A stretch of DNA of 64,000 nucleotides from Actinoalloteichus fjordicus (GCF_001941625.1 NZ_CP016076.1:806001-870000), one strand, 5' to 3'. Positions 15,591 through 24,874 are shown, numbered from the stretch's first letter. A program made the numbers and translations. Notes: generated by a model not told the origin, from the letters alone.

Positions 15591-16811
15591 TCAGGACAGG
15601 CGTTCGATCACCATCGCCATGCCCTGGCCGCCGCCGACGCACATCGTCTCCAACCCGATCTGCTTGTCGTGGAAGCGCAGCGAGTTCAGCAGCGTGGTGG
15701 TGATCCGCGCCCCGGTGCTGCCGAAGGGGTGACCGATCGCGATGGCGCCGCCGTTGACGTTCAGCTTCTCCAGCGGGATGCCCAGCTCCCGATAGGAGGG
15801 GATGACCTGTGCCGCGAAGGCCTCGTTGATCTCCACGAGGTCGACGTCGTCGATAGTCATCCCCGCCCGCGCCAGCGCCTGCCGGGACGCCTCCACCGGG
15901 CCGAGTCCCATGATCTCCGGCGAGAGCGCCGAGACTCCGGTGGACACGATGCGGGCCAGCGGGGTGATGCCGAGCTGCCTGGCCTTCTCGTCACTGGTGA
16001 TGACCAGCGCCGAGGCGCCGTCGTTGAGCGGGCAGCAGTTCCCTGCGGTGACGCGGCCGTTCGGCCGGAACACCGGCTTCAGCTCCGAGACCTTCTCGTA
16101 GGTGACACCTGCCCTGGGGCCGTCGTCGGCGGCCACCACCGCGCCGCCGGGCACGGTGACCGGGGTGATGTCGGTCTTCCAGAAGCCGTTGGTTCCGGCC
16201 TGTTCGGCCAGGTTCTGCGAGCGGACGCCGAACTCGTCCATCTCCTGCCTGCTGATGCCCTTGACCAGGGCCAGGTTCTCGGCGGTCTGACCCATCGCCA
16301 TGTAGACGTCGGGCAGCTGATCGGTCTCCCTCGGGTCGTTCCACTGCTCGGCGCCCTGCTCCGCAGCGGTCTCGCCCCTGGCTATCGCGTCGGTGAACAG
16401 CGGATTGATCGTGTCGGGCCAGCTGTCGGAGTTCCCCTTGGGGTAGCGGGAGACCGTCTCGACCCCCGCGCTGATGAAGGCGTCGCCCTCGCCCGCGCGG
16501 ATGGCGTGCAGGGCCATCCGGGTGGTCTGGAGGCTGGATGCGCAGTATCGGGTCACGGTGGTGCCGGGCAGGGTGTCCTGACCGAGCAGCACCGCGACCA
16601 CGCGGGCCATGTTGAAGCCCTGCTCGCCACCGGGCAGGCCGCAGCCGAGCATCAAATCGTCGATCTCGGCCGGGTCGAGCTCGGGAACCTGGGCCAGGGC
16701 GGCGCGGATGATCTGAGTGGTGAGATCGTCCGGCCGCAGGTCGATCAGCGAGCCCTTGCGGGCGCGGCCGATCGGGGAGCGGGCGGCGGCGACGATCACG
16801 GCCTCGGGCAT
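15591..16811 (-). CDS. fadA: Acetyl-CoA C-acyltransferase (thiolase)
   Basis: 406-aa thiolase II/FadA-type enzyme of beta-oxidation or acetoacetyl-CoA formation. The nucleophile is C90 in VTRYCASSLQTTRMA. The conserved His lies in NGGAIAIGHPFGSTGAR and the acid/base Cys in METMCVGGGQGMA (ETMCVGG). Length and motif order are normal. It is the first member of a block whose order (thiolase, SGNH hydrolase, CBS, Pro-rich protein, MetB) matches the Rv1074c-Rv1079 order I recall, where the homologue is fadA3. The chain-length preference cannot be judged. Confidence 0.93.
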   Translation of the reverse strand: MPEAVIVAAARSPIGRARKGSLIDLRPDDLTTQIIRAALAQVPELDPAEIDDLMLGCGLPGGEQGFNMARVVAVLLGQDTLPGTTVTRYCASSLQTTRMALHAIRAGEGDAFISAGVETVSRYPKGNSDSWPDTINPLFTDAIARGETAAEQGAEQWNDPRETDQLPDVYMAMGQTAENLALVKGISRQEMDEFGVRSQNLAEQAGTNGFWKTDITPVTVPGGAVVAADDGPRAGVTYEKVSELKPVFRPNGRVTAGNCCPLNDGASALVITSDEKARQLGITPLARIVSTGVSALSPEIMGLGPVEASRQALARAGMTIDDVDLVEINEAFAAQVIPSYRELGIPLEKLNVNGGAIAIGHPFGSTGARITTTLLNSLRFHDKQIGLETMCVGGGQGMAMVIERLS

Positions 16812-16988
16812 GACGGAACTCCTTTGTCCCCGAAAGACGGTCCTTGTTACCGAAGAGTAGGACCTCCGGCGATCTCATGCCGTGACCGGCGTCACCAATC
16901 TCGCCCGATCAGCCGAACGCCGAAGCCGGATCACCGCCTGCACACCTGAATGCGCGGCCCGGTTGCGCCGTCCGCCCGCCCTGCTCCC

Positions 16989-18098
16989 TCAGCTGGAACG
17001 CCCGAGACGACGGTTCAGCCGATGCACGATCCGGCTCGTGGGTCGGCGGGCCTCGGCCGCGGCCGACCGGATCGGCGAGCGCGGCAGCGGGCCGCCGTCC
17101 CACATGCCTGCGGCACTGCACAGCGCGGGGAGCAGGATCGCGGCCGCAGTCTCGTACCCGGCGGCCGACGGGTGGAAGTTGTCCGCGCTGAACAGTTCGG
17201 CCGGGCGGGTCAGGAACTCCGGCGACAGCAGATCCGCCAGGGGCACGGCGATCCCGCCCGTCCGTTCGACCTCGACGCGCTGGCCCTTGGACAACGCCAG
17301 GCTCCAACTGCGGACGATGGAACGCAGCGGCTGCGCGATCGGCCGGATGGCCCCCAGATCGGGACAGGTGCCGACCACGACGCCGACGCCCGCCTCATGC
17401 AACCGCTCGACGCCGACGCCGAGCAGCGCGATCGACGTCCGCAACGGCAGCCTGGTCGTGACGTCGTTCGCGCCGATGATGATCAGCGCGACGTCGGGCG
17501 GATCGATCAGGGCGTCGTCCACCTGCTTGGCGAGATTCAGACTCGTCGAGCCGCTGACGGCGTGCGTGCGCAGCAGCACCGGACGCTCCGACTCCTCGGC
17601 CAGTCCGGTCGCCATCAGCACGCCGGGCAGTTCGGCGGCGACGGACACGCCGAGGCCCGCCGCCGAGGAGTCGCCGAGCACCGCGAAGGTGAGGACGTCC
17701 GCGCCGGACGAGCCTGTTCGGGCGGCAGCGGGCTCCGCCCCGACGCGCGCGGCGTGCTTCTGCCTGCCCGCCGTGGCCGCCGCCGACAGCCCGTCCGCCG
17801 CCGTCTCGCCGGCCGGACCGTCCTGCGGGTCCGCAGTCGCGTGTCGCGGACCGGGCGAGCCGCTCTCGCCCGCCGGGCCCTCGCCCGCGCCCCGCTGCCT
17901 GCCGCCCTCGTCATACGGTCCCGAGCCGTCGGGCAGGTAGATCCCGTCCGCTCGGAACGGATCGGTGGTCGGAATCCCGATCACCCGTCGTGCCAGTCGG
18001 GACTGTCCCGACAACAGTCCGTACGCGGCGCCGGTCAGTCCGCCCAACGCCCCGGCCGCGAGCGCGGCGCTTCGCACCACTCTCGGTATCAACATCAA
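16989..18098 (-). CDS. SGNH/GDSL-type hydrolase, secreted or membrane-anchored
   Basis: 369 aa; a lipase/esterase-like hydrolase. An N-terminal hydrophobic segment follows the basic start (MMLIPRVVRSAALAAGALGG). A long Gly/Pro/Ala-rich insert spans about residues 55-120. The SGNH blocks are AVLGDSSAAGLG (Ser), AVSGST (Gly), IIGANDVT (Asn) and DNFHPSAAGY (Asp and His). Homologues sit between fadA3 and cbs in mycobacteria (Rv1075c). The insert is longer than I would expect and probably disordered. Two adjacent ATG codons, 18098 and 18095, are possible starts. Confidence 0.88.
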   Translation of the reverse strand: MMLIPRVVRSAALAAGALGGLTGAAYGLLSGQSRLARRVIGIPTTDPFRADGIYLPDGSGPYDEGGRQRGAGEGPAGESGSPGPRHATADPQDGPAGETAADGLSAAATAGRQKHAARVGAEPAAARTGSSGADVLTFAVLGDSSAAGLGVSVAAELPGVLMATGLAEESERPVLLRTHAVSGSTSLNLAKQVDDALIDPPDVALIIIGANDVTTRLPLRTSIALLGVGVERLHEAGVGVVVGTCPDLGAIRPIAQPLRSIVRSWSLALSKGQRVEVERTGGIAVPLADLLSPEFLTRPAELFSADNFHPSAAGYETAAAILLPALCSAAGMWDGGPLPRSPIRSAAAEARRPTSRIVHRLNRRLGRSS

Positions 18099-18258
18099 CC
18101 AGCCCCCTGTTCCGCCTCTCGTTGCATCATCCTCGTTTCTCGTGCACCTGATCTGTCGTATCGATGAACAAGCCGGTCGGCGCGGCGGGCGTCGTGGGCG
18201 TTACTCCGGTTGCTCTAGGCTCGGCCCGATCTCGACGACGACGGGGAGGCTGCCTGCG

Positions 18259-19632
18259 ATGGAGTACGCCGAGCACGTGACGGACCTGGTGGGGAACACG
18301 CCGCTGGTCCGATTGGGGGCTCTGTCCGACGGCATGGCGCCGCTGGTCCTCGCCAAGGTCGAGTACTTCAATCCGGGCGGGAGCGTGAAGGACCGCATCG
18401 CCCTGCGGATGGTCGAGGCGGCCGAACGGTCCGGTGAACTGGCTCCCGGCGGCACCATCGTCGAGCCGACCTCGGGCAACACCGGCGTGGGGCTGGCGAT
18501 GTTCGCCCAGCAGCGCGGCTACCGGTGCGTGTTCGTCTGCCCGGACAAGGTCAGCGAGGACAAGCGCAACGTGCTCAAGGCCTACGGCGCCGAGGTCGTG
18601 GTCTGCCCCACCGCCGTCCCGCCGGAGCACCCCGACTCGTACTACAACGTCTCCGACCGACTGGTCACCGAGATCCCCGGCGCCTGGAAGCCCAACCAGT
18701 ACGCCAACGAGGAGAACCCGGCCTCGCACTACGCGACCACCGGCCCGGAGCTGTGGAAGCAGACCGACGGCAAGATCACGCACTTCGTGGCGGGCATCGG
18801 CACCGGCGGCACCATCTCGGGCACCGGCCGCTACCTCAAGGAGGTCTCCGGCGGTCGCGTCAAGATCATCGGCGCCGACCCGGTCGGCTCCGTCTACTCG
18901 GGCGGCACCGGCAGGCCGTACCTCGTCGAGGGTGTCGGCGAGGACTTCTGGCCCACCACCTACGACCGGGAGGTCTGCGACGAGATCATCGCGATCTCCG
19001 ACGGCGACTCGTTCGACGTCACCCGCAGGCTGGCCCGTGAGGAGGCCCTGCTGGTGGGCGGCTCCTGCGGCATGGCCGCCGCCGCCGCATTGCAGGTCGC
19101 GCGCCGGGAGGGCCCGGATGCGGTGATCGTCGTGCTGCTGCCCGACGGTGGTCGCGGCTACCTGTCGAAGGTCTTCGACGACTCGTGGATGGCCTCCTAC
19201 GGCTTCCTCTCGCCCGACCACGCCGGGGCGACGGTCGGCGACGTGCTGCGTCGCAAGGACGGCACGATGCCGGACCTCGTGCACGCCCACCCCAACGAGA
19301 CGGTGGCCGAGGCGGTCGCCGTGCTGCGTGAGTTCGGCGTCTCGCAGATGCCGGTGGTCAACGCCGAACCACCGGTGATGGCGGCCGAGGTCTCCGGCGC
19401 GGTCAACGAACGGGAGCTGCTGGAGGCCCTGTTCACCGGGCACGCCCAGCTCGCCGACCGTGTCGAGCAGCACATGTCCAAGCCGCTGCCCACCATCGGC
19501 GCGGGGGAGCCCGTCGGCACGGCGATGTCCGCACTGTCCGATGCGGACGGTGCGCTCGTGCTGGTCGACGGCAAGCCCGCCGGAGTGGTGACGCGACAGG
19601 ACGTTCTCGGCTTCATCGCAGGTCGCCCGTGA
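18259..19632 (+). CDS. cbs: Cystathionine beta-synthase
   Basis: 457-aa PLP enzyme condensing serine and homocysteine to cystathionine in reverse transsulfuration. The PLP Lys is in NPGGSVKDRIAL, the substrate loop is TSGNTGVGLA and the phosphate loop is GTGGTISGTGRYL. Two C-terminal CBS domains follow the catalytic core (about residues 335-395 and 400-455), ending DGKPAGVVTRQDVLGFI; in other organisms this region binds adenosyl compounds. The ATG at 18259 follows GGGGAGG; the longer open frame from 17965 is rejected because it would run into the divergent SGNH promoter. metB lies downstream on the same strand, with the Pro/Gln-rich gene between. Confidence 0.95.
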   Translation: MEYAEHVTDLVGNTPLVRLGALSDGMAPLVLAKVEYFNPGGSVKDRIALRMVEAAERSGELAPGGTIVEPTSGNTGVGLAMFAQQRGYRCVFVCPDKVSEDKRNVLKAYGAEVVVCPTAVPPEHPDSYYNVSDRLVTEIPGAWKPNQYANEENPASHYATTGPELWKQTDGKITHFVAGIGTGGTISGTGRYLKEVSGGRVKIIGADPVGSVYSGGTGRPYLVEGVGEDFWPTTYDREVCDEIIAISDGDSFDVTRRLAREEALLVGGSCGMAAAAALQVARREGPDAVIVVLLPDGGRGYLSKVFDDSWMASYGFLSPDHAGATVGDVLRRKDGTMPDLVHAHPNETVAEAVAVLREFGVSQMPVVNAEPPVMAAEVSGAVNERELLEALFTGHAQLADRVEQHMSKPLPTIGAGEPVGTAMSALSDADGALVLVDGKPAGVVTRQDVLGFIAGRP

Positions 19633-19785
19633 CCGTTTCCGCCTGCTTCGGCGCAATCCGTGACTGTGGGCATACCTTCATCGGTTACCGTAAGGACGCT
19701 CGTCGGCGGCTGACGTCACACTGACGGCGCTGTCGAGGGCTCGTGAACCCGACTTCGTAAACACCCTTAGGGGGTTGAACACCCG

Positions 19786-21003
19786 ATGAGCGCTCCGCAG
19801 CCGCCCCAAGGCGCGCAGCCGCAGCAGCCCGGGCAGGGGGGCGAGCCCAGCCAGGGCCAGCCGTCCAGCCCGGCAGAGACACCGGCGGGCAATCAGGTCG
19901 TCTCGACGAACCTGGACTCGGGCGACGAACCGGAGCGCACCACCGTCGTGCGCCCCGGCCAGCAGCAGGCGGCTCCGGCCACTCCCGCAGGCGGTACTCC
20001 CGCAGGCGGCAACCCGGACGCCACCCAGGTGGTCCGGCCTGGCCAGGAGGCCGCTGGGGCGTCCAACCCGGACGCCACGCAGGTGGTCCGCCCCGGCCAG
20101 CAGGGCGCCGGTGCCGCAGGCGCCAACCCGGATGCCACCCAGGTCGTGGCCGGGGGCGGTGCGCAGCCCGGCCAGTTCGGCCAGCCGCCGCAGGGTTACG
20201 GCCAGCCCCCCGGCCAACCTGGCCAGTACGGCCAGCCCGGTCAGTTCGGTCAGCCGGGTCAGCCGGGGCAGTTCGGCCAGCCGCCGCAGGGCTACGGCCA
20301 GCCGCAGGGTTACGGCCAGCCGCCGCAGGGCTATGGCCAGCCTGGTCAGCAGCAGGCCTACGGGCAGCCGGGCCAGTTCGGCCAGCCGCAGCCGGGCCAG
20401 CTCCAGCAGCAGGGCTACGGGCAGCCGCAGCAGTACGGCCAGCCGCCGCAGGGTTACGGCCAGCCTGGTCAGCAGCAGTGGGGTGCCAATCCCTACGGCC
20501 AGCAGGGCGGCTACCCGCAGTCGTATCCGGGCGGCACCGGGACGAAGTTCCTGCCGATCGCGATGTGGGGCAGCGTCGGCGTCGGCGCGCTCGGCCTGCT
20601 GCTGTCGCTGATCGGCCTGATCGGCCTCATGGGCGCGAGCAACGAGATCTCTCAACTCACGGGGGGCGATTTCAGCGTCCCCATCTGGCCGGTGATCATC
20701 GTGCTGGTGCTGTTCGCCGGCATCGGCGTCGGCGGCTGGTTCGCGGGCCAGGGCAAGGAATGGGGGCGTCTCCTCGTCACCATCGCCGGTGGTCTCAGCG
20801 TGGCGCTCAACATCTTCTCGCTGACGATCATGTTCAGCGGAGGCGGTCTGTTCCAGATTCTGCTTGTCGGCGCTGCGATCGCGCTGTGGTGGCTGCCGCA
20901 GACCGTCCAGGAGTTCAAGGTCAAGCAGCAGCTCAGCGCACAGCCGCAGCAGCAGCAGCAGAGCGGCGGCTTCCCGCAGCAGGGCCCCGGACCGGGCTAC
21001 TGA
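19786..21003 (+). CDS. Pro/Gln/Gly-rich membrane protein (Pra-like)
   Basis: 405 aa. The first 125 residues carry repeated phospho-acceptor-like elements: [10 protein letters not shown], then NPDATQVV three times. A low-complexity region of [16 protein letters not shown] repeats spans about residues 125-250. Three to four hydrophobic helices follow ([54 protein letters not shown] and a short IALWWLP segment). A Gln-rich tail closes the protein. The position between cbs and metB matches the mycobacterial proline-rich antigen Pra (Rv1078). Role unknown; the Thr repeats look like Ser/Thr kinase or FHA-recognition sites. Confidence 0.8.
   Translation: MSAPQPPQGAQPQQPGQGGEPSQGQPSSPAETPAGNQVVSTNLDSGDEPERTTVVRPGQQQAAPATPAGGTPAGGNPDATQVVRPGQEAAGASNPDATQVVRPGQQGAGAAGANPDATQVVAGGGAQPGQFGQPPQGYGQPPGQPGQYGQPGQFGQPGQPGQFGQPPQGYGQPQGYGQPPQGYGQPGQQQAYGQPGQFGQPQPGQLQQQGYGQPQQYGQPPQGYGQPGQQQWGANPYGQQGGYPQSYPGGTGTKFLPIAMWGSVGVGALGLLLSLIGLIGLMGASNEISQLTGGDFSVPIWPVIIVLVLFAGIGVGGWFAGQGKEWGRLLVTIAGGLSVALNIFSLTIMFSGGGLFQILLVGAAIALWWLPQTVQEFKVKQQLSAQPQQQQQSGGFPQQGPGPGY
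20160..20480 (+). repeat. Low-complexity repeat region ([10 protein letters not shown] units)
   Basis: Irregular repeats of CAGCCGCCGCAGGGTTACGG and CAGTTCGGCCAG units within the Pra-like gene, coding Gly-Gln-Pro-Tyr-rich sequence. Prone to length variation and misassembly. Confidence 0.75.
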
Positions 21004-21308
21004 GCCTGCGGGCAACCTCGGTGCCGAACGCGCCTCACGACGGCCTCCGGCCTCTCGGTCGGGGGCCGTCGCGCGTCTGTCGGGACCTGCACAGGCCCAC
21101 CCGTCTTCTCCTGCGCACCGCAGACCTCACGGAGCACGGGTCGGGCGAACTCCGCCGGACATCGAGGACGGCGGGCCCGTCTCCCCGGCAGGCGAAGCGG
21201 TGCGGCCTCCGCGCCGGAAAGCCGATCCGGCCCGCCACCACGCCCGCGCGCCACCCTCCGTCGTCGGGCTGCTCCGTTCGGCGGACCTGACGGCGCTACC
21301 CTTGACAG
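21004..21308. other. Intergenic region before metB with weak hairpin
   Basis: No gene. CGACGGCC (21038-21045) can pair with GGCCGTCG (21064-21071) across an 18-base loop, a possible terminator for the Pra-like gene. At the right end, TACCCT (21297-21302) sits six bases before the metB ATG without a Shine-Dalgarno sequence, which fits a leaderless metB transcript. Confidence 0.45.
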
Positions 21309-22466
21309 ATGAGTCAGCCCAGCGTTGCGCGCCACGGGTTCGCCACCAACGCCATCCACGCGGGTCAGGAGCCTGACCCGACCACCGGTTCGGTCATCGT
21401 GCCGATCCATGCGACCTCCACCTACGCCCAGGACGGCGTCGGAGGCCTGCGTGGCGGCTATGAGTACTCGCGAACAGGAAACCCGACCCGCACGGCGTTG
21501 GAGGAGTGTCTCGCGGCCCTGGAGGGCGGCAGGCATGCGCGGGCCTTCGCCTCGGGCATGGCCGCCACCGACACGGTGCTGCGGACGCTGTGCAAGCCGG
21601 GCGACCACCTGATCATCCCGGATGACGCCTACGGCGGCACCTTCCGGCTGATCGACAAGGTCTTCAGCAAGTGGGGCATCACCCACACCCCGGTCGCGGT
21701 CTCCGACCTGGACGCGATGCGGGCCGCGATCCGCCCGGAGACCAAGGCCATCTGGGTCGAGACGCCCACCAATCCGCTGCTCAACATCGCCGACATCGCC
21801 GGGCTCGCCCAGCTCGCGCGGGAGCACGGCACGCGCTTCGTGGTCGACAACACCTTCGCCACGCCGTACCTCCAGGCCCCGCTCGACCTCGGTGCCGACA
21901 TCGTCGTGCACTCCACCACCAAGTACATGGGCGGCCACTCCGACGTGATCGGCGGCGCCGTCGTCACCTCGGACGAGGAGCTGGACGCCGAGTTCGGGTT
22001 CCTGCAGAACGGCGCGGGCGCGGTGCCCGGTCCCTTCGACGCCTGGCTGACGCTGCGCGGGCTCAAGACCCTGGCCGTGCGGATGGACCGGCACTGCGAC
22101 AACGCGGAGCGGATCGTCAGCCTGCTCCTCAGCCATCCGGCGGTGACCTGGGTCGGCTACCCGGGGCTGGCCGAGCACCCCGGCCACGAGGTTGCGGTGA
22201 AGCAGATGCGGCGTCCTGGCGGCATGGTGTCCTTCCGGCTGGCAGGCGGCGTCGAGGCGGCGCTGGCGGTCTGCTCGAAGACCCGGCTGTTCACCCTCGC
22301 CGAGTCGCTGGGCGGTGTGGAGTCGCTGATCGAGCACCCCGGCAAGATGACGCACGCCAGCACGGCGGGCTCCCAGCTCGAGGTGCCTGCGGATCTGGTC
22401 CGGCTGTCCGTCGGCATCGAGGACGCCGACGACCTGATCGCCGACCTGACTGAGGCACTGGGCTGA
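21309..22466 (+). CDS. metB: Cystathionine gamma-synthase / gamma-lyase family PLP enzyme
   Basis: 385 aa of the Cys/Met metabolism PLP family. The N-terminal marker FATNAIHAGQEPD, the YSRTGNPTR phosphate-binding motif, the FASGMAATD stretch and the PLP Lys in HSTTKYMGGHSDV are all present, as is the C-terminal STAGSQ-like element. Next to cbs, it completes transsulfuration; whether it runs as synthase (O-succinylhomoserine plus cysteine) or lyase cannot be told from sequence. No ribosome-binding site is visible before the ATG. Confidence 0.93.
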   Translation: MSQPSVARHGFATNAIHAGQEPDPTTGSVIVPIHATSTYAQDGVGGLRGGYEYSRTGNPTRTALEECLAALEGGRHARAFASGMAATDTVLRTLCKPGDHLIIPDDAYGGTFRLIDKVFSKWGITHTPVAVSDLDAMRAAIRPETKAIWVETPTNPLLNIADIAGLAQLAREHGTRFVVDNTFATPYLQAPLDLGADIVVHSTTKYMGGHSDVIGGAVVTSDEELDAEFGFLQNGAGAVPGPFDAWLTLRGLKTLAVRMDRHCDNAERIVSLLLSHPAVTWVGYPGLAEHPGHEVAVKQMRRPGGMVSFRLAGGVEAALAVCSKTRLFTLAESLGGVESLIEHPGKMTHASTAGSQLEVPADLVRLSVGIEDADDLIADLTEALG

Positions 22467-22478
22467 GCTGAGATTCCG

Positions 22479-22516
22479 GGCCTGCCTGTGCTGGTCTTCT
22501 CCAGTGCAGGCAGGCC
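22479..22516. terminator. Bidirectional terminator between metB and IclR gene
   Basis: GGCCTGCCTG (22479-22488) pairs with CAGGCAGGCC (22507-22516), continued after a TG/TG mismatch by CTGG/CCAG around the loop TCTTCT. The genes converge here. Confidence 0.85.
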
Positions 22517-22575
22517 GAGCCCTCGGTGGTTAGGCGCGGTTCGGCGAGACGCGGGCCTCCGCTGACGTGCTCGGC

Positions 22576-23343
22576 TCAGCGGACCGTGCTGCCCAGCCTG
22601 CGGGAGAGTTCGGTGGCGCCGTCGCGGACCAGACGCTCCCACTCCGGCCAGGACTCCTCGCGGTGACGCACGGTGGGCACCGAGATGCTCAGCGCCGCCA
22701 CCCAGACGCCCGCGTGGTCGGTGACCGGTGCGGCGACACAGCCGACGTCCGGGTTCGACTCGCACATCTCGTAGCCCACCCCGGTGCGGCGCACCTCGGA
22801 GAGCTGGGCGCGCAGCGCCGCCGCCGAGGTGATGCTGCGCGGGGTGAGCGGGTGCAGTTCATGTGCCCGGAGTAGTGCGTCGGCCTCTTCGGGGGGCAGC
22901 CCGGCCAGCAGCACCTTGCCGACGGCGGTGCAGTGCGCGGGCAGTCGCCTGCCCACTCCGGAGATCATCCGCACCGAGTGCGTGGAGTCGATCTTGCAGA
23001 TGTAGACGACCTCCAGGCCGTCCAGCACCGCGACGTGCACCGTCTCGTCGCACTCGCGGGCGATCCGGCGGGCGACCGCGTCGCCCTCCGTGGCCAGGTC
23101 CAGGTCCTGCTGATAGCGGGCGCCCAGTTCCAGCAGCCGGAAGCCGAGCTTGTACTGCGTCTCGGCGCCGGGCTGGCGATCGAGATAGCCGCGTGCGACC
23201 AGCGTGGTGACGAGTTCGTGGACGGTGCTGCGCGGCAGCCCCAGCCTGCTCGCGACCTCCGGCGCGGACAGCGTGGACCGCTCGCCGAGGAACAGCTCCA
23301 GGATGTCCGCCGCGCGCATCACTGCGGGAACGTGTCGCGCCAT
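22576..23343 (-). CDS. IclR family transcriptional regulator
   Basis: 255 aa. The winged helix-turn-helix covers about residues 8-70 (AADILELFLGERSTLSAPEV, then LGLPRSTVHELVTTLVARGYL). The IclR effector domain follows, with RECDETVHVAVLDGLEVVY, RLPAHCTAVGKVLLAG and the C-terminal DVGCVAAPVTDHAGVWVAALSIS. IclR proteins bind small metabolites such as sugar acids. A dyad TCCGA-GTTA-TCGAA lies 149 bases upstream of its start, almost identical to two copies in the promoter region of the arabinan locus 3 kb away, so autoregulation and control of that locus are likely. Confidence 0.92.
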   Translation of the reverse strand: MARHVPAVMRAADILELFLGERSTLSAPEVASRLGLPRSTVHELVTTLVARGYLDRQPGAETQYKLGFRLLELGARYQQDLDLATEGDAVARRIARECDETVHVAVLDGLEVVYICKIDSTHSVRMISGVGRRLPAHCTAVGKVLLAGLPPEEADALLRAHELHPLTPRSITSAAALRAQLSEVRRTGVGYEMCESNPDVGCVAAPVTDHAGVWVAALSISVPTVRHREESWPEWERLVRDGATELSRRLGSTVR

Positions 23344-23490
23344 ATGCCTCTGTCCTGCCTTCCACCTCGCCGACCACTCCAGCCTACCGAGGCGTGTTCG
23401 AGTTCTCGGACGAGGACGGTCGAATCGGGAGAATCGCTGCGGTCTTCGCTGCTCTGTGACGTGCAGGTTGCGCTGCGATGCGCATTCGAT

Positions 23491-23505
23491 GTCCGAGTTA
23501 TCGAA
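23491..23505. promoter_or_regulatory. IclR-type operator candidate (GTCCGAGTTATCGAA)
   Basis: Matches the 15-base sequence repeated at 26389 and 26574 in 13 of 15 positions, keeping both half-sites TCCGA and TCGAA. It lies 149 bases upstream of the IclR start. Confidence 0.55.
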
Positions 23506-23540
23506 CCGGCGGCTGCCTGGTGGACGCGCGGGGCCGCGCG

Positions 23541-23560
23541 GCGCATCTCCTGAGATGCGC
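23541..23560. repeat. Perfect 9-bp inverted repeat
   Basis: GCGCATCTC and GAGATGCGC separated by CT. It could be a hairpin in the leader or a terminator remnant; no gene ends nearby on the + strand. Confidence 0.5.
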
Positions 23561-24112
23561 GGGGCGCTCTGCGTTCCCGCCTCGGTCGTGCTGGCCGGGT
23601 CGGCTGGGTCGCCGCTCGCTGCTCGCCGTCCGGCGGCCTGCGCTCGCGCGGAGACGGCCAGGGGCCGGTCCTTGCGTGCCCCCCGGGGTGGCGGCCTCTC
23701 CTCGGCGGCGCCTCGCGACGGTGCGTCACCGCTGCGCTGCGCAAGCCGCGCGTGGAGGGGCTGCGGCGGCGCCGTGGGGGTCCTGCGGGGCTTGTCGCGT
23801 GGCTAAGCGGTCGGCGATCGCTCGGAGGTCTCGTCGTTGTGGCCACGTGGGTGAGCTGGTGTTGTGACGGTCTGTGGAGTTTCGGGTGGGTCGTTATGGC
23901 GTGGCGGGGTGCTGGGTCACAGATGTTGGAAGCGGTGGGTGACCGGCGCTTACGGTCTGGCTTGTACGTCACGGTCCGGTCACGAGATAAGCATCAGGTA
24001 GAGGCCCTCCGGGTGTGGGAGTGAGTTCCCCCGGGATGTGTGGGCCGGTCGGTTTTCCCCCGCCGATCGCAGTGGCTGTGCCGTTTCCCCGAGACGCTTT
24101 GAAAGGTTGACG

Positions 24113-24853
24113 ATGCCCCGTACCACTCTGAACGGGCAGTTCACCACCCCGGCGACCCTGGACGGCACGACTCCCGGCACTTCCCGTACCTCGCGTTCCG
24201 GCCGTTTCTTCCGTCGCGGCGCGGGCCGCGCGGTGGTCGCCTCGACTCTGGCGGGTGCGTTCCTGTTGGGTGGCCAGCCGATGCTGGCCGGTGCCGCCGA
24301 GGACGGCGGTCCCGACAACTTCGTGGAGGTCCAGAGCACGGAGTCGGTGCTGCCTGCCTTTTATGACAATCCCGCTCGTGGGCTGACGTCGCTGGTGAAT
24401 GAGACCAAGGCGGAGGCCGATCGGGTCGCTGCCGAGGAGGCTGCGGCTGCGGAGGCGGCGGCGCGTCCGGACTTCGTGAAGCCTGCGGAGGGCACGTTCA
24501 CCTCTGGTTTCGGTGGTCGGTGGGGCACCACGCATTACGGTGTCGACATCGCCAACTCGATTGGTACGCCGGTGGTGGCGGCCACCGAGGGCACCGTGAT
24601 CAACGCGGGCCCGGCCACGGGCTTCGGCCAGTGGGTGCGGGTGCAGGCGCCGGACGGCACGATCACCGTCTACGGCCATGTGGAGTCGTTCACCGCTGCG
24701 GTGGGCCAGCAGGTGGCCGCGGGCGAGCAGATCGCCACGGTCGGCAACCGGGGCCAGTCCACCGGCCCGCACCTGCACTTCGAGGTCCAGGTCGGCGGTC
24801 AGAAGATCGACCCCCAGCCCTGGCTCGCCGAGCGCGGCATCACCCTCCAGTAA
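24113..24853 (+). CDS. M23 family peptidoglycan metallopeptidase, secreted
   Basis: 246 aa. A signal/anchor segment lies at residues 36-60 (RGAGRAVVASTLAGAFLLGG). An acidic Ala-rich helix at about 97-118 may be a short coiled coil. The LytM/M23 domain covers 122-246, with zinc ligands H141 and D145 in THYGVDIAN and the HLH motif at 220-222 in GPHLHFEVQ. It cleaves peptide crosslinks in the cell wall. Start taken at ATG 24113 after GAAAGG; the open frame from 24038 lacks a signal peptide at its start. It stands alone with its own terminator, unlinked in expression to the sugar locus. Confidence 0.93.
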   Translation: MPRTTLNGQFTTPATLDGTTPGTSRTSRSGRFFRRGAGRAVVASTLAGAFLLGGQPMLAGAAEDGGPDNFVEVQSTESVLPAFYDNPARGLTSLVNETKAEADRVAAEEAAAAEAAARPDFVKPAEGTFTSGFGGRWGTTHYGVDIANSIGTPVVAATEGTVINAGPATGFGQWVRVQAPDGTITVYGHVESFTAAVGQQVAAGEQIATVGNRGQSTGPHLHFEVQVGGQKIDPQPWLAERGITLQ

Positions 24854-24874
24854 GACCACCGAACACCCACACCG

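Larger units (their letters stand above)
23344..24112. other. Gene-poor 769-bp intergenic region
   Basis: Divergent promoter region of the IclR and M23 genes. It contains the IclR-type dyad at 23491-23505 and a GCGCATCTC/GAGATGCGC hairpin at 23541-23560. A Gly/Arg-rich, shadow-like stretch runs to 23860, then lower-GC sequence to 24000. The last 110 bases may be a structured leader of the M23 gene (runs of C at 24027-24062); I could not fit it to the c-di-AMP (ydaO) riboswitch known from similar actinobacterial genes. Confidence 0.5.

Noticed and set aside
20160-20480. CRISPR-like array
   Set aside because: The repeats are in-frame codon repeats of a Gly/Gln/Pro-rich protein, irregular in length and without spacers.
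23319-23972. A 217-aa open frame on the minus strand upstream of the IclR gene
   Set aside because: Arg/Pro/Thr-rich shadow composition, no start signal, overlaps the IclR gene start region and its operator.
24001-24112. Possible ydaO-type c-di-AMP riboswitch before the M23 gene
   Set aside because: The conserved motifs I remember (a GGGxxGAA-type block and paired GG/CC helices in the right order) could not be placed.
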